From NCBI GenBank assembly GCA_037147235.1, contig JBAWVO010000062.1:1-25599 (forward strand): a stretch of 25,599 nucleotides of DNA, in the 5' to 3' direction. Under the pieces are notes generated by a model. That model did not search any database and was not told where the DNA came from. It saw only the letters and a program-made list of their open reading frames with translations. This document shows, piece by piece, positions 16,864-25,071 of this stretch. How positions within the stretch are numbered: the stretch's first letter is position 1; each line of letters starts with the position of its first letter. This DNA comes from JANXQG01 sp037147235. Its GTDB lineage: Bacteria > Planctomycetota > Planctomycetia > Pirellulales > Thermoguttaceae. Both the position numbers and the translations under genes were made by a program.

Positions 16864-18083
16864 TCTCGTTCGGCATAGATTTCCGTGACGTCGGCCTTGG
16901 AATGGCCCAGGAACACCTGGGCCGCTTCCAGGCCGTATTTTTTTCGCACGGCGGTACCTACGTTGTGTCGCAACTGGTTCGGATTCCAGCAATGCTGAGA
17001 CCGCCATGTGGCAGCTTTTGCTTGGAGTTCTTTTCGCTGCGCAGTAATTTTCGGTTTATCACGTTGATCGTCAGGCAGTTTTGACCAGATTTTTCGCAGT
17101 TCCTTAGGCATGTTGAACGCCAGCTCGCAGCCGCGATGAATGGCCCGACGGTAGCTGGCAGTAACGTAATACGTGCGTAGTGCGTGCTGTCGTGGTTTGC
17201 CACGGCCGCGAGGTTTACGCCGCAGGGATTCACTTTCGGCCGGTGAAAAACAGTACGCCTGGGGATCGCGATCGAGCCAGGGGGCCAAGATCGCTTGCGC
17301 TCGCGGTCCAAGGGGCACGATCCGAATCCCGACTTCGCCTTCTCGCCAATCGCCTTTATGGGAAGGCGGCCGGTAGGTCCAAACATCGTCCGACCGATCG
17401 ACGTCGATCGGCCGGATCTGGCATACATCCTGGGGGCGCATTCCAGATACCTGTTGCAGTTCGATCATGGCGGCAACGACCGGGCTGACCTTTTTCAGGA
17501 CGGCCTGAACATGGGCCGGATCGACCGGGCGAACTTCCTCGGATTCCGGGGCTGCCGTGCGGCCTTTCCCCAGCGGCGAGACGGCCTGCAAGGTTCGCCA
17601 AATGTGCTCGGGGACCAGCTCATGCTCGACGCCCCACTTGAAGATCCTTCGGATCCGCCCCACCTGATCGTTCACCGTGTCCCGCTTCCATTGTCGCAGA
17701 ACCATGTCCGCCCGCGCGGCCTTCAAATCCTTGGGGCCGAAATGATTGACGAGCTGCGTATCGGCGACCTTAAGAAGAGGGGTCGCGGCCGATTTGAGGC
17801 AATGGTATTCCGAGCCAGGTTTTCCGTCGCTAAGGTAATAAAGCTTTGCCCAGTCCAAGAAAGCTTTTACCAAATCGATCACCTGGACGCGGCCGGCAGG
17901 TGGCTGGGGCTGAACAACGGCTTCCGGCTCCCCCAGGACGCCGATCAGCCAGCGGTTGTAAGCGGCCTTGGATTCCGGCGAATCGTGGCGACCAGGAAAA
18001 TAGACCCGATTGCCACGGGGATACTCAGCGAATGCGACGTTTCGGTCGGGCCGTTTGCGATATTTCGGGATTCTGATGGGCAT
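16824..18083 (-). CDS. Tyrosine recombinase / phage-type integrase of the island
   Basis: The 419-residue product is a tyrosine site-specific recombinase. A SAM-like N-terminal core-binding region lies at about 65-160. The catalytic domain has Arg216 (SGMRPQDV), a box II written NQLRHN (Arg372; the usual first His of HxxR is Asn369), LGHSKADV (His394) and the nucleophile Tyr403 in EIYAERD. This box II variant, with QLRHN then VGTAVRKKYGLEAAQ, is in my experience common in planctomycete integrases, so it need not be a defect. The N terminus is basic (RIPKYRKRPDR), likely for arm-site binding. The gene starts 74 bases beyond the 3' end of tRNA-Pro and points away from it, as for elements integrated at tRNA ends. 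It probably inserts and excises the island carrying DISARM. The ATG at 18083 is preceded by GGGAA, itself part of an 11-bp direct repeat. Confidence 0.93.
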   Translation of the reverse strand: MPIRIPKYRKRPDRNVAFAEYPRGNRVYFPGRHDSPESKAAYNRWLIGVLGEPEAVVQPQPPAGRVQVIDLVKAFLDWAKLYYLSDGKPGSEYHCLKSAATPLLKVADTQLVNHFGPKDLKAARADMVLRQWKRDTVNDQVGRIRRIFKWGVEHELVPEHIWRTLQAVSPLGKGRTAAPESEEVRPVDPAHVQAVLKKVSPVVAAMIELQQVSGMRPQDVCQIRPIDVDRSDDVWTYRPPSHKGDWREGEVGIRIVPLGPRAQAILAPWLDRDPQAYCFSPAESESLRRKPRGRGKPRQHALRTYYVTASYRRAIHRGCELAFNMPKELRKIWSKLPDDQRDKPKITAQRKELQAKAATWRSQHCWNPNQLRHNVGTAVRKKYGLEAAQVFLGHSKADVTEIYAERDQDLARQIAREMG

Positions 18084-18114
18084 TTGCGTTCCCAGTCATG
18101 TGTTTTGCGTTCCC
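18083..18114. repeat. Two 11-bp direct repeats between integrase start and tRNA
   Basis: TTTGCGTTCCC occurs at 18083-18093 and again at 18104-18114, 21 bases apart, that is two turns of the helix. The first overlaps the integrase start codon and its ribosome-binding site. Repeats with this spacing beside an attachment site are typical of arm-type binding sites of integrase or of a small DNA-bending factor, and would also allow self-repression. Confidence 0.6.
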
Positions 18115-18157
18115 GAAAGCACTATTAGAAATCGTCGTAAATCCTTACACCGTATAG

Positions 18158-18180
18158 TCGGGGCGACTGGATTCGAACCA
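18158..18180. other. Predicted attachment site of the island (tRNA-Pro 3' part)
   Basis: Integrases that target tRNA genes normally recombine within the 3' half, mostly the T arm and acceptor stem. The island integrase lies just outside this end and is oriented away from it. I found no second copy of the T-arm/acceptor sequence in the window, so the other end (attR) must lie to the left of base 1, or has been lost. The exact crossover cannot be fixed from one end. Confidence 0.4.
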
Positions 18181-18231
18181 GCGGCCTCTTGGTCCCGAAC
18201 CAAGCGCTCTACCAGGCTGAGCTACGCCCCG
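18158..18231 (-). tRNA. tRNA-Pro (anticodon CGG)
   Basis: On the minus strand the 74-base sequence folds into a full cloverleaf. The 7-bp acceptor stem is CGGGGCG with CGCCCCG, the D arm is GCTC-GAGC, the anticodon stem is CTTGG-CCAAG with loop TTCGGGA (anticodon at 18195-18197), and the T arm is GCTGG-CCAGT with loop TTCGAAT. The discriminator is A. The C1-G72 pair is characteristic of bacterial tRNA-Pro. CCA is not encoded. It reads CCG codons. Its 3' end is intact next to the island, which means that the integrated element restored the tRNA end. Confidence 0.97.
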
Positions 18232-18308
18232 TCATAGTGGAACATTAAGAACACTTAAGAATACTGAGTGTGAGCCAAAGCGTCAACGGCTTCTGGCGAC
18301 TGGCAAAG

Positions 18309-18365
18309 TGTAATTTTTCGCTCATTTCTCGGAAAAACGGCATTTTGAAGCCTGTAATTTTTCGC
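18309..18365. repeat. 13-bp direct repeat in the tRNA upstream region
   Basis: TGTAATTTTTCGC is found at 18309-18321 and 18353-18365. It lies between the tRNA-Pro gene and the end of the next gene. A similar ATTTTTCGCA motif recurs near 19643. The function is unknown; it may be an interspersed short repeat. Confidence 0.4.
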
Positions 18366-18408
18366 ACGGCCGGTCTTGCCGTAGGATCAGTCCTATCCTG
18401 AATTGTCT

Positions 18409-19344
18409 CTATTCCCGCAGTGCTTCGTCCTGTGGCCGACTGGCCACGCGTTCGGGTGGCTCGTCTTTTTTGGCCGTCGCATTGGCCGTCGCACGCTGGG
18501 CCACCGAGGCGACAACGTCGAAAAGTTGCTGCCGAGTTTCTGACTGCACGCGAGTAAGCCGTCCCACGAGACGTTGCATTCCCCCCAAATTCACCTCCGC
18601 CGTCTTGGACATGCTGCCCAGAAACGCGACGGTTTGAATGAAGTTGTTATCGACGTTCTTCACGACAAGCGGTTGCAGGGTTCGGACCAACATCTCGGCA
18701 CCGCCCGAGTCAACGCTCAAAAATCCGTCCACGCGTGAGGTGATGTAATATTTGCCGTCCGAACCTTTCGTGTAGCCGGTTTTCAAGATGGCGAGGCAAG
18801 TGCCGGTAATCTTGCGGGACAGGAGCGGGCCGGTATAGGTCCACTTACCGTAGACAATTTGCGTGTCGCGGCTGTGATAGAGGAATTCCAGCGTTGCCGC
18901 AGTGCCTTCGGTCTCGACGATGCGAAAGGTGTCGATCTCGACCTGCCGCAGTTGAATCTGCGCAACGCCAAGAATCTCCCAGATGTTGACCACTACGTCC
19001 GGATGGCGCACGAGGAAAAGATACAAGTCCGGGTCGCAGTTGACTACTCGGACGGGAAGCCTGCGATAGATGCTCACATTGGAAAGCACCGAGTTTACCT
19101 TTGCTCGCGAGTCGGCGTCCAATTTGTCAAACGGAATCGACTGGACCGCATTTTTTCGCAGCGCAGTACTCGACGTCCCTTGATTCGCGTCGGGCACACC
19201 GGTCGCAGGCGAGGCCGCGGATACCAAACCGGCCACCAGCACGATCACCAACCCGGCCAGGCAGGTCCGAATTCTATTCCGTCGCAGGCGACGATGCCGC
19301 GCGTGGCAGCCTGCTCCTCCGCAATCTTGATTTAGGTCGTTCAT
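18409..19344 (-). CDS. Exported or membrane-anchored protein of unknown function
   Basis: The 311-residue product has a long basic N terminus (RHRRLRRNRIR around 17-27), a hydrophobic stretch at about 28-43 (CLAGLVIVLVAGLVSA) and a possible signal-peptidase site near VSAAS. The rest should therefore be periplasmic. It shows no enzyme motif. A central part (about 85-205) is beta-rich, with RRLPVRVVNCDPDLYLFLVRHP and WEILGVAQIQLRQ, followed by a segment about surface display of beta strands. The end is polar and Ala/Lys/Glu-rich. I believe similar exported proteins occur in Planctomycetota, but I cannot name a family. Start ATG at 19344 follows a G-rich stretch. It stands alone on the minus strand upstream of the tRNA gene, outside the island, and is probably a resident gene. 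Confidence 0.75.
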   Translation of the reverse strand: MNDLNQDCGGAGCHARHRRLRRNRIRTCLAGLVIVLVAGLVSAASPATGVPDANQGTSSTALRKNAVQSIPFDKLDADSRAKVNSVLSNVSIYRRLPVRVVNCDPDLYLFLVRHPDVVVNIWEILGVAQIQLRQVEIDTFRIVETEGTAATLEFLYHSRDTQIVYGKWTYTGPLLSRKITGTCLAILKTGYTKGSDGKYYITSRVDGFLSVDSGGAEMLVRTLQPLVVKNVDNNFIQTVAFLGSMSKTAEVNLGGMQRLVGRLTRVQSETRQQLFDVVASVAQRATANATAKKDEPPERVASRPQDEALRE

Positions 19345-19500
19345 GCCCCCCCCAATAAATTCGCATCTTCACGTAATTCAATCCCAATCGACCGAGTTAC
19401 ATGATGTCTAGGGATTATTCGGCAAAGGAAGGCCGTAGCGGACAGTCAAAGTTTGCGGGCAAGTATCAGATGTAGCAGAATCGCTTCAAAGCAGGTAAAT

Positions 19501-19615
19501 ACGGCTCTCCGCCAAGTTTGTGGTGCGGGCGTCCCGCCTGCCCAAGATGTTGTGGTTGAACCAGGCAGGCGAGACGCCCGCACCACAACTATCCGCAAAC
19601 CCGGCGGAGAGCCGT
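19501..19615. repeat. 115-bp palindromic intergenic element
   Basis: The outer 13 bases ACGGCTCTCCGCC (19501-19513) match exactly, inverted, at 19603-19615. Inside them, 23-bp arms at 19520-19542 and 19564-19586 match inverted with a single mismatch, leaving a loop of 21 bases. The arms carry GGTGCGGGCGTC. Nested arms without an ORF fit a MITE or REP-like mobile repeat. It lies in the 480-base gap 19345-19823, which has no gene that I can see. Confidence 0.8.
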
Positions 19616-19669
19616 AAATACCCGTCCGAAAACTACTCCGTGATTTTTCGCATCTTCCCTCACCCCCTG

Positions 19670-19695
19670 CCCCTCTCCCGTGTATGGGAGAGGGG
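19670..19695. repeat. Perfect 10-bp hairpin repeat
   Basis: CCCCTCTCCC (19670-19679), loop GTGTAT, then GGGAGAGGGG (19686-19695). No T run follows in either direction as an intrinsic terminator would need on the plus strand, and it follows a CCCTCACCCCCTG lead-in common in dispersed bacterial repeats. It is probably a REP-like element; a terminator role is possible but not supported. Confidence 0.6.
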
Positions 19696-19823
19696 AGTTA
19701 TTCTTGGACCGGCACTGAGTAGGTTAGCTGGGGGATTTGCGAAGTCTCTTGTGCGACACAGTGGTCTTGCGGCGTGGGGGGTAAAGCGGAACAATGCGGC
19801 ACTTTTCTGTGAGGAGCCCTGCA

Positions 19824-20768
19824 ATGCGTTTCTATCAACGAATTTTGTTGGTGGTGGTTCTGGCCATCGGGATGATTGTCGCGGGTGTCGCCTGGGAGAG
19901 GCTTTACGTCTCACCACTGGTCGAGCAGGCCCAACGCAAGCCCGATCTGCCCGACTCTGTTACGGACGACTTGCCGGCAGCGTGCCTAGAAGAGCTTTCG
20001 ATGATAGCGAGTACCATGGATCCGCAACCGGAAAGGCTAAAGGTCGTAGCAAAGTCTGCGATCAGCGAACCATCGCCGACCATTGGCGACAACGTCTTGC
20101 GGCCGGGTGGTGGCTCGAACCGGGCTGCGATGCAGATCCAAGTCGCGGAATCCTCACCAGCCCAAGCGGCGATGGATCGCAATGCTACGGCGCGTCCCAT
20201 TCAGCAAGTGCAATCGGTAGAATGGGTTGAGTCGATGGTTCCGTCGGCAACCGATCCACGGGCCGCGCGGCGGTCCCGGGCGGGGACTTTGCCGGACTCC
20301 ACCGAGGACTCGATGCCGCGGAACGACATTCGCGATGCGCTAAAGTCCGTCGATGTACTCGACCTGATGCGGCGATTGCGAGCGGACGATGGCGACCAAC
20401 GGGCCGATGCCCGGCGCGAGTTGGTGCGGCGAGGTTTCAGCGAGGTCGATCTGGAACTCGCTCGGCAGCTTTTCAGTTCCGATGCGGAAGCCCGTAAGCA
20501 GCTTGCTCGTGCCGTGCCGCGTTTATCGAGCGTGGATGCCGCACAATGGCTGATGTGGCTTGCGTTGGATCCGCAACCGGACGTGCGGCTGGCGGCCATG
20601 ACGACGCTGGCGACGACCGGCGATCCGGCCTTGTTGGATCGAGTAAGTGTCTTGGTTCGCAACGACCGCGATCCGCAGATTCAGGCATTGGCCGAACAGA
20701 TCGCCAAGCAGCGCGATTTGGCGGCTTCGCGTGGCAACTCGACCGGCCTGGCGAACCCACTGCGGTGA
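19824..20768 (+). CDS. Membrane-anchored HEAT-repeat-like protein
   Basis: From ATG at 19824, preceded by AGGAG seven to eight bases upstream, the product is 314 residues; the frame is open a further 10 codons but without a ribosome-binding site. A single hydrophobic segment at about 6-24 (RILLVVVLAIGMIVAGVAW) after basic residues predicts an uncleaved inner-membrane anchor. Residues 25-165 are low-complexity and disordered. About 170-300 are helical with repeat character (ADARRELVRRGF, ARKQLARAVPRL, PDVRLAAMTTLATTGD, PQIQALAEQIAKQ), resembling HEAT/Armadillo-like repeats that mediate protein contacts. No enzymatic motif is present. It ends 6 bases before the end of the convergent sigma-54 activator gene, so the two transcripts must overlap. 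The function is unknown, probably scaffolding at the envelope. Confidence 0.8.
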   Translation: MRFYQRILLVVVLAIGMIVAGVAWERLYVSPLVEQAQRKPDLPDSVTDDLPAACLEELSMIASTMDPQPERLKVVAKSAISEPSPTIGDNVLRPGGGSNRAAMQIQVAESSPAQAAMDRNATARPIQQVQSVEWVESMVPSATDPRAARRSRAGTLPDSTEDSMPRNDIRDALKSVDVLDLMRRLRADDGDQRADARRELVRRGFSEVDLELARQLFSSDAEARKQLARAVPRLSSVDAAQWLMWLALDPQPDVRLAAMTTLATTGDPALLDRVSVLVRNDRDPQIQALAEQIAKQRDLAASRGNSTGLANPLR

Positions 20769-20774
20769 TAGCCT

Positions 20775-21776
20775 TTACTCCCGGAACTCTTTCCAATCAA
20801 TTTTAAGCTTCCGCATCCGCCCGCGTAAGGTGTGCGGGTTGATCTTCAATGCTTTCGCAGCACCGCGGGGACCTTCAATGCGACCGCCGGTGGCGGTTAA
20901 TGCCGACTCGATGTGCCGGCGGATAACGTCGTCCAGCGGTACAATATCTTTTGCCGACGGAGGCCGCATGGGTGGCGGCGGCTCGACAATGCCGGGCATC
21001 AGCGGCGCAGCGGGACGCGTCGGCACTCCGAGCGATTTGGCCACTTCCAGTTGCTTGCCGTCACCGAGGATCGCCGCACGATCGATCACCGTGGCCAACT
21101 CCCGCACGTTGCCAGGCCAGGAATAGGACTTCAATAGCTCAAGGTCCCCTGGGGTCGGCGTGGCTGGATAAAGCCCAAACCGCGTGGCCGCGCGCAGGGC
21201 AAAGTGCCGTGCCAACTCGGGAATGTCCTCGCAACGCTCGCGCAGCGGCGGAATGACAATAGGAAACACGGCCAGGCGATACCAGAGATCTTCGCGGAAT
21301 TGACCTGCGGCAACCATGCCCGGGAGGTCGCGATGGGTGGCGGCTATGATTCGCACGTCAACGCGGATCGGCTGCTGACTGCCGACGCGATCGAGCCATC
21401 CGTCTTGCAGGATCCGTAGCAAGCGGACTTGGGCGGCCAGCGGCAGTTCGCCAAGCTCATCCAGAAGCAGCGTACCGCCGTCGGCCCTTTCAAACCAACC
21501 TTGCCGCGTCTCAGTCGCGCCGGTGAATGCGCCCTTCTCGTGGCCGAAGAGTTGCGAATCGATCAATTCATGTGGGATCGCGCCACAGTTCACGCGAATG
21601 AACGGCCGTTCCGCGCGAGGCGAGCCATTGTGGATCTGCCGGGCGACGACCTCCTTACCCGAGCCGGTCTCACCGAAGATGAGTACCGGCACGTCGGACT
21701 TGGAAACCAGCTCGACACGTTCCATGACGGCACGGAGCCCGGAGCCGATGCCGACGATTGTGGGAAATTGGTCCAT
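20775..21776 (-). CDS. Sigma-54-dependent transcriptional activator without an input domain
   Basis: The 333-residue product begins almost directly with the AAA+ domain of bacterial enhancer-binding proteins. Walker A is GETGSGKE (35-42), the sigma-54 contact loop is GAFTGA (82-87), Walker B is GTLLLDELGE (101-110), then FREDLWYRL (160-168) and WPGNVREL (220-227). A Pro-rich linker (about 253-275) leads to a Fis-type helix-turn-helix at about 300-325 (GPRGAAKALKINPHTLRGRMRKL). No receiver, GAF or PAS domain precedes the ATPase, as in PspF-type activators that are controlled by a separate inhibitor protein. It activates promoters of RNA polymerase-sigma-54 by ATP hydrolysis. It lies on the same strand as the hybrid kinase gene, 343 bases downstream, but a direct phosphorelay is not possible through a receiver of its own. 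Targets are unknown. Confidence 0.93.
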   Translation of the reverse strand: MDQFPTIVGIGSGLRAVMERVELVSKSDVPVLIFGETGSGKEVVARQIHNGSPRAERPFIRVNCGAIPHELIDSQLFGHEKGAFTGATETRQGWFERADGGTLLLDELGELPLAAQVRLLRILQDGWLDRVGSQQPIRVDVRIIAATHRDLPGMVAAGQFREDLWYRLAVFPIVIPPLRERCEDIPELARHFALRAATRFGLYPATPTPGDLELLKSYSWPGNVRELATVIDRAAILGDGKQLEVAKSLGVPTRPAAPLMPGIVEPPPPMRPPSAKDIVPLDDVIRRHIESALTATGGRIEGPRGAAKALKINPHTLRGRMRKLKIDWKEFRE

Positions 21777-21825
21777 TGCATTTTCCGGGTTTTTCCGGGT
21801 TACTGTAGGGTGACTTTAGCTCTAA

Positions 21826-21935
21826 GGACCGGCGCAGAAATAACTGTCGTGTTTTGCCCACTCGCCGAGCGGGGGCAGACGGCACACGGAGTGTGCCTGC
21901 TACTTTTCTTGCGACAGTTATCTCTGCGCCGGTCC
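21826..21935 (+). repeat. MITE-like element, copy A (110 bp)
   Basis: The ends are 24-bp terminal inverted repeats starting GGACCGGCGCAGA with one mismatch. The middle carries an inner hairpin GGCACAC-GGA-GTGTGCC and no ORF of size. A second, about 97 percent identical copy in the same orientation is at 25113-25221. No target duplication is evident. Such short elements with terminal repeats move by transposases encoded elsewhere. It fills most of the gap 21777-22119, where I see no gene. Confidence 0.85.
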
Positions 21936-22040
21936 CAAGCGAACGAAATGCGAGTGAATTATCGCATTTTGGGCCCATGTTGCCTAGCGGCGGCCAACTT
22001 CGAGCCTTTTAGTGCATCGTTGGGAACATCTGTCTTCACC

Positions 22041-22093
22041 CACCCTACGTCGAGCCAGCAGTGACGGCAGTTGGCAAAGTTATGATCAAGGCC
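22041..22093 (+). repeat. 53-bp inverted arm, left copy
   Basis: The sequence starting CACCCTACGTCGAG matches the reverse complement of 25546-25598 at 49 of 53 positions. It ends 27 bases before the stop of the hybrid kinase gene. The match on the right may continue past the window edge. Confidence 0.85.
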
Positions 22094-22119
22094 CACCATG
22101 GTAATCGCAGCAGACCCTA

Positions 22120-25071
22120 CTATACCCGACGGTCAGCGTCCACAAGGGCCTCATGTAGTTTTGCAATCACAACGTCAAGAGGTTCTGGCTTGCAGACGAA
22201 CCCAAAAACATCACCCCCGGCAAATTGTTCTTCTAATAACTCCGTGGGATAGCCACTGGTTACGACGACGCGGACCTTCGAGCTGATCCGGCGAATTTCA
22301 CGAAAGACAACCTTGCCGCTCATCTTCGGTAAGTTCAGATCAAGGAATATGCAGACGATCTGATTCTGATGCTCTTGGAAAATGTGGATCGCCGATTCTC
22401 CATCGTGCGCCGCCAAGGTCGAGAAACCGGCATGTTTGAGGATCACCCGTGTTGATTTTCGGATCGTTTCATCGTCGTCAACGACCAGGACCGTTGGCAA
22501 GTGTTGCCCCGTCGCAAATTTGCCTGTTTTGAAAAGCGGGGTAATGCCAACAACAGGTTGAATCGGGGAGGACGGGCAATTGCTTTTCGCATTGCCACGC
22601 GATGTCGCTTCCCGAAGTACGGCAACCATCTTATCGAATTGATAGGGCTTTTGAAGGAATCCTGCCAGTCCCAATGGGGTGAGGCGTTCAGCCACACCGA
22701 TTGGACTATAACCGCTGGAAAGAATCACCGGGATGTCCGGAGAGATGCGGCGAAGCTCACGGAAGGTTTCCTCACCGTTCATTTTTGGCATCGTTAAATC
22801 GAGAAGCACGCAAGTGACGTCCTTTTTGTGCAACTCGTAGATCCGGATTGCCTCTTCTCCATCCCTGGCGGTCAGGACGCCAAATCCAACATGTTCAATC
22901 ATCCGGCTCGCCAAGTCACGAATAAGTTTTTCGTCGTCCACAACCAGCACCGTCCCTCGACCTCGCCAGGACTCGGACGAAATGGATTCACCCGCCGAGA
23001 AGTTTTGGGTTGCGTCAATTGCGGGAAATAGCACTTCAAAGAAGGTTCCTTCGCCGGTTTTACTGGAGACTCGCATGCCCCCCTTATGCCCTCGTACAAT
23101 GCCGTGGACGGTTGCCAGGCCCAAACCCCGGCCCGTAAACTTCGTCGTGAAAAAAGGATCAAATATTCTCGCCTGCGTTTGTTTGTCCATACCGCAACCC
23201 GTGTCGGCAATTCGCAGGCGAACGTACAATCCTTCCTGCAGATCGATTCCTCCACGGTCGACGGTGTAATCCGCAGCGCCATACTGAAGGGTATCGGTGG
23301 AGATCTCGATCTCGCCGCTATTCGCTCCGAGAGCCTCCGACGCATTGATGGCGAGGTTGAGGACAACCTGGTGAATTTGGGTGGCATCGGCTTGGATGAC
23401 GGGCAAGTCCGAGGCTAGATGGTAAATCATCGTGGCCTTCTTCGATACCAACATAGCCAGCATCTTCTTATTGTCTTCCACGACCTGCGAGAGACTCACC
23501 GGCGCAACAGAGAACTTGCCCTTGCCGGTGTAGGCCAGCATTTGCCGTGTCAGGTCGGCCGCCCGCTCGACCACTAGCCTGATCTCCTCAATATCCTCGA
23601 GTGCCGGCGCGGACTCCGGGAGGCGCAATCTGGCAAGATCGGCATGACCCATGATTCCGGCCAGAATGTTATTGAAGTCATGGGCGATCCCTCCGGCCAG
23701 GACACCCAAGCTTTCGAGCCTCTGGGCGTGCAGTAGATGGCGTTCCGTTTCCATCCGTTCCTGTTCTGCCTGTTTGCGATCGGTGATGTCCATGTGAGAG
23801 ACAACAACACCTCCCGTTTGATGGGAAAGGGCCGTGACCTTCATCACGAACCAGCGATACGCGTCTGGAGAATGACAGGAATACTCCGACGAGAAATCGG
23901 GCTGATATCCCTGCAACACGGCCTCAATGCCTTTCAACGCGGCCCTTGCCTCTTCGTGGAGATCACCCGACGCATTGCGGCAGGCATCTAGGTAGTTGAC
24001 GCCCACTCCTAAGCGATCCGCGTGCCCGTTACCGTTCTCTTGGGCAAAACGGTCCCAGGCAGCATTAACCGCGATGATCGTGCCTTGTCGGTCCAGCACG
24101 GAAATATGCGAGGCCAAGTTATTGAGAATATCCCGATGGAACACTTCTTTCGACTGAAGCAATTCCTCGGCCTCCTTGCGTTCGGTAATATCTCGTGAAA
24201 TGATCGCAAGCTGGATGCCCTTCCTAGAGGCATCGGGTACCGGGTAAACCCTGTGTTCAAACTGTATTCCTTCTCGCATATCTTCAAATTGCACGCTGGT
24301 GCCCGACTTCGCGGCCTTTTGCATATACGACATGCGCGACTTGGCGATTTTCGCAGGCAAAACTTCAAACATGGAGCGGCCGACCATGGCGTTCTCGGTC
24401 TTGCCGAAGCGACTCGCCGCCGTCGCGTTGCACGCCAAGATAATTCCCTCCAAATCCAGCAGAAAAACCCCTTCGCCGACGGTATCCAGAATGTCGTGCA
24501 AGACGGCTTGCTCACGCAGGGCTTCGTCTAGTCGCTTCTGTGCGGTGATGTCGATGACCGCCGCCCGGCACCTCGTGATCTTCCCTTCATGGTCCGAAGC
24601 GGCGACTGCCTCGATGAGAACGTGGACCCTCTGCTCGCCGATGAGTAGCTTGACCTGGCAAGTCTGCTTGATGTCGGCCTGGATCGCGAGTCGGCAAAAG
24701 TCGGCGAACTTGGGATGATCTTCCTGCTCGACAAACTGCCCGAACCGCATGTTGATCGCCTTTATGCGGTTCAGTCCCAGCAGGGTGGCCCCGGCCAGAT
24801 TAAGCTCTTGAATCTTCCCCCACTCATCCCACAAGAAATAGGCGACCGGGGCGAAATCGAACAGGTCCGTATACTTCCGCGATACATTCTCAGTGGCCGC
24901 GTGGGCGACGCGGACCTCTTCGTTCTGCATCTCCAACTCGGTCTGATGGATCCGCAACTCGTGGACCAAAGTCTGCATGTCTATGCCATCGATGAATTCC
25001 TTGCAATCCCCCCTCTCGGTGGGTCGCCGCTCTGCTGGGGGGCGTCCGCTTTCGGTGTCGTGTTTCATCAT
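22120..25071 (-). CDS. Hybrid sensor histidine kinase with three PAS and two receiver domains
   Basis: From ATG at 25071 the product is 983 residues; a TTG 15 bases upstream is an alternative. There is no membrane segment, so the sensor is cytoplasmic. After a coiled segment (30-65) come three PAS domains at about 65-180, 190-300 and 305-435, each ending in a DIT motif. HisKA follows with phospho-acceptor His464 (GGIAHDFNNILAGI), then the HATPase domain with N-box NLAINASEAL (572-581), DTGCGMD (623-629) and GRGLGLATV. Two receiver domains follow, at about 706-822 (Asp758 in LLDLTMPKMNG, Lys808) and 859-980 (Asp911 in FLDLNLPKMSG, Lys961). Signal is likely a small ligand or redox state bound by PAS. 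The two receivers suggest branching or a phosphate sink; the output protein is not encoded here. The gene is isolated and bracketed by repeats on both sides. Confidence 0.95.
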   Translation of the reverse strand: MMKHDTESGRPPAERRPTERGDCKEFIDGIDMQTLVHELRIHQTELEMQNEEVRVAHAATENVSRKYTDLFDFAPVAYFLWDEWGKIQELNLAGATLLGLNRIKAINMRFGQFVEQEDHPKFADFCRLAIQADIKQTCQVKLLIGEQRVHVLIEAVAASDHEGKITRCRAAVIDITAQKRLDEALREQAVLHDILDTVGEGVFLLDLEGIILACNATAASRFGKTENAMVGRSMFEVLPAKIAKSRMSYMQKAAKSGTSVQFEDMREGIQFEHRVYPVPDASRKGIQLAIISRDITERKEAEELLQSKEVFHRDILNNLASHISVLDRQGTIIAVNAAWDRFAQENGNGHADRLGVGVNYLDACRNASGDLHEEARAALKGIEAVLQGYQPDFSSEYSCHSPDAYRWFVMKVTALSHQTGGVVVSHMDITDRKQAEQERMETERHLLHAQRLESLGVLAGGIAHDFNNILAGIMGHADLARLRLPESAPALEDIEEIRLVVERAADLTRQMLAYTGKGKFSVAPVSLSQVVEDNKKMLAMLVSKKATMIYHLASDLPVIQADATQIHQVVLNLAINASEALGANSGEIEISTDTLQYGAADYTVDRGGIDLQEGLYVRLRIADTGCGMDKQTQARIFDPFFTTKFTGRGLGLATVHGIVRGHKGGMRVSSKTGEGTFFEVLFPAIDATQNFSAGESISSESWRGRGTVLVVDDEKLIRDLASRMIEHVGFGVLTARDGEEAIRIYELHKKDVTCVLLDLTMPKMNGEETFRELRRISPDIPVILSSGYSPIGVAERLTPLGLAGFLQKPYQFDKMVAVLREATSRGNAKSNCPSSPIQPVVGITPLFKTGKFATGQHLPTVLVVDDDETIRKSTRVILKHAGFSTLAAHDGESAIHIFQEHQNQIVCIFLDLNLPKMSGKVVFREIRRISSKVRVVVTSGYPTELLEEQFAGGDVFGFVCKPEPLDVVIAKLHEALVDADRRV

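Noticed and set aside
1..18080. Second island attachment site inside the window
   Set aside because: No second copy of the tRNA T-arm/acceptor sequence was noticed by eye; the only sequence ending in TTCGAACC at a tRNA-like site is the tRNA gene itself.
19794..19823. Upstream start of the HEAT-like protein
   Set aside because: The extra 10 residues have no ribosome-binding site, whereas ATG at 19824 follows AGGAG.
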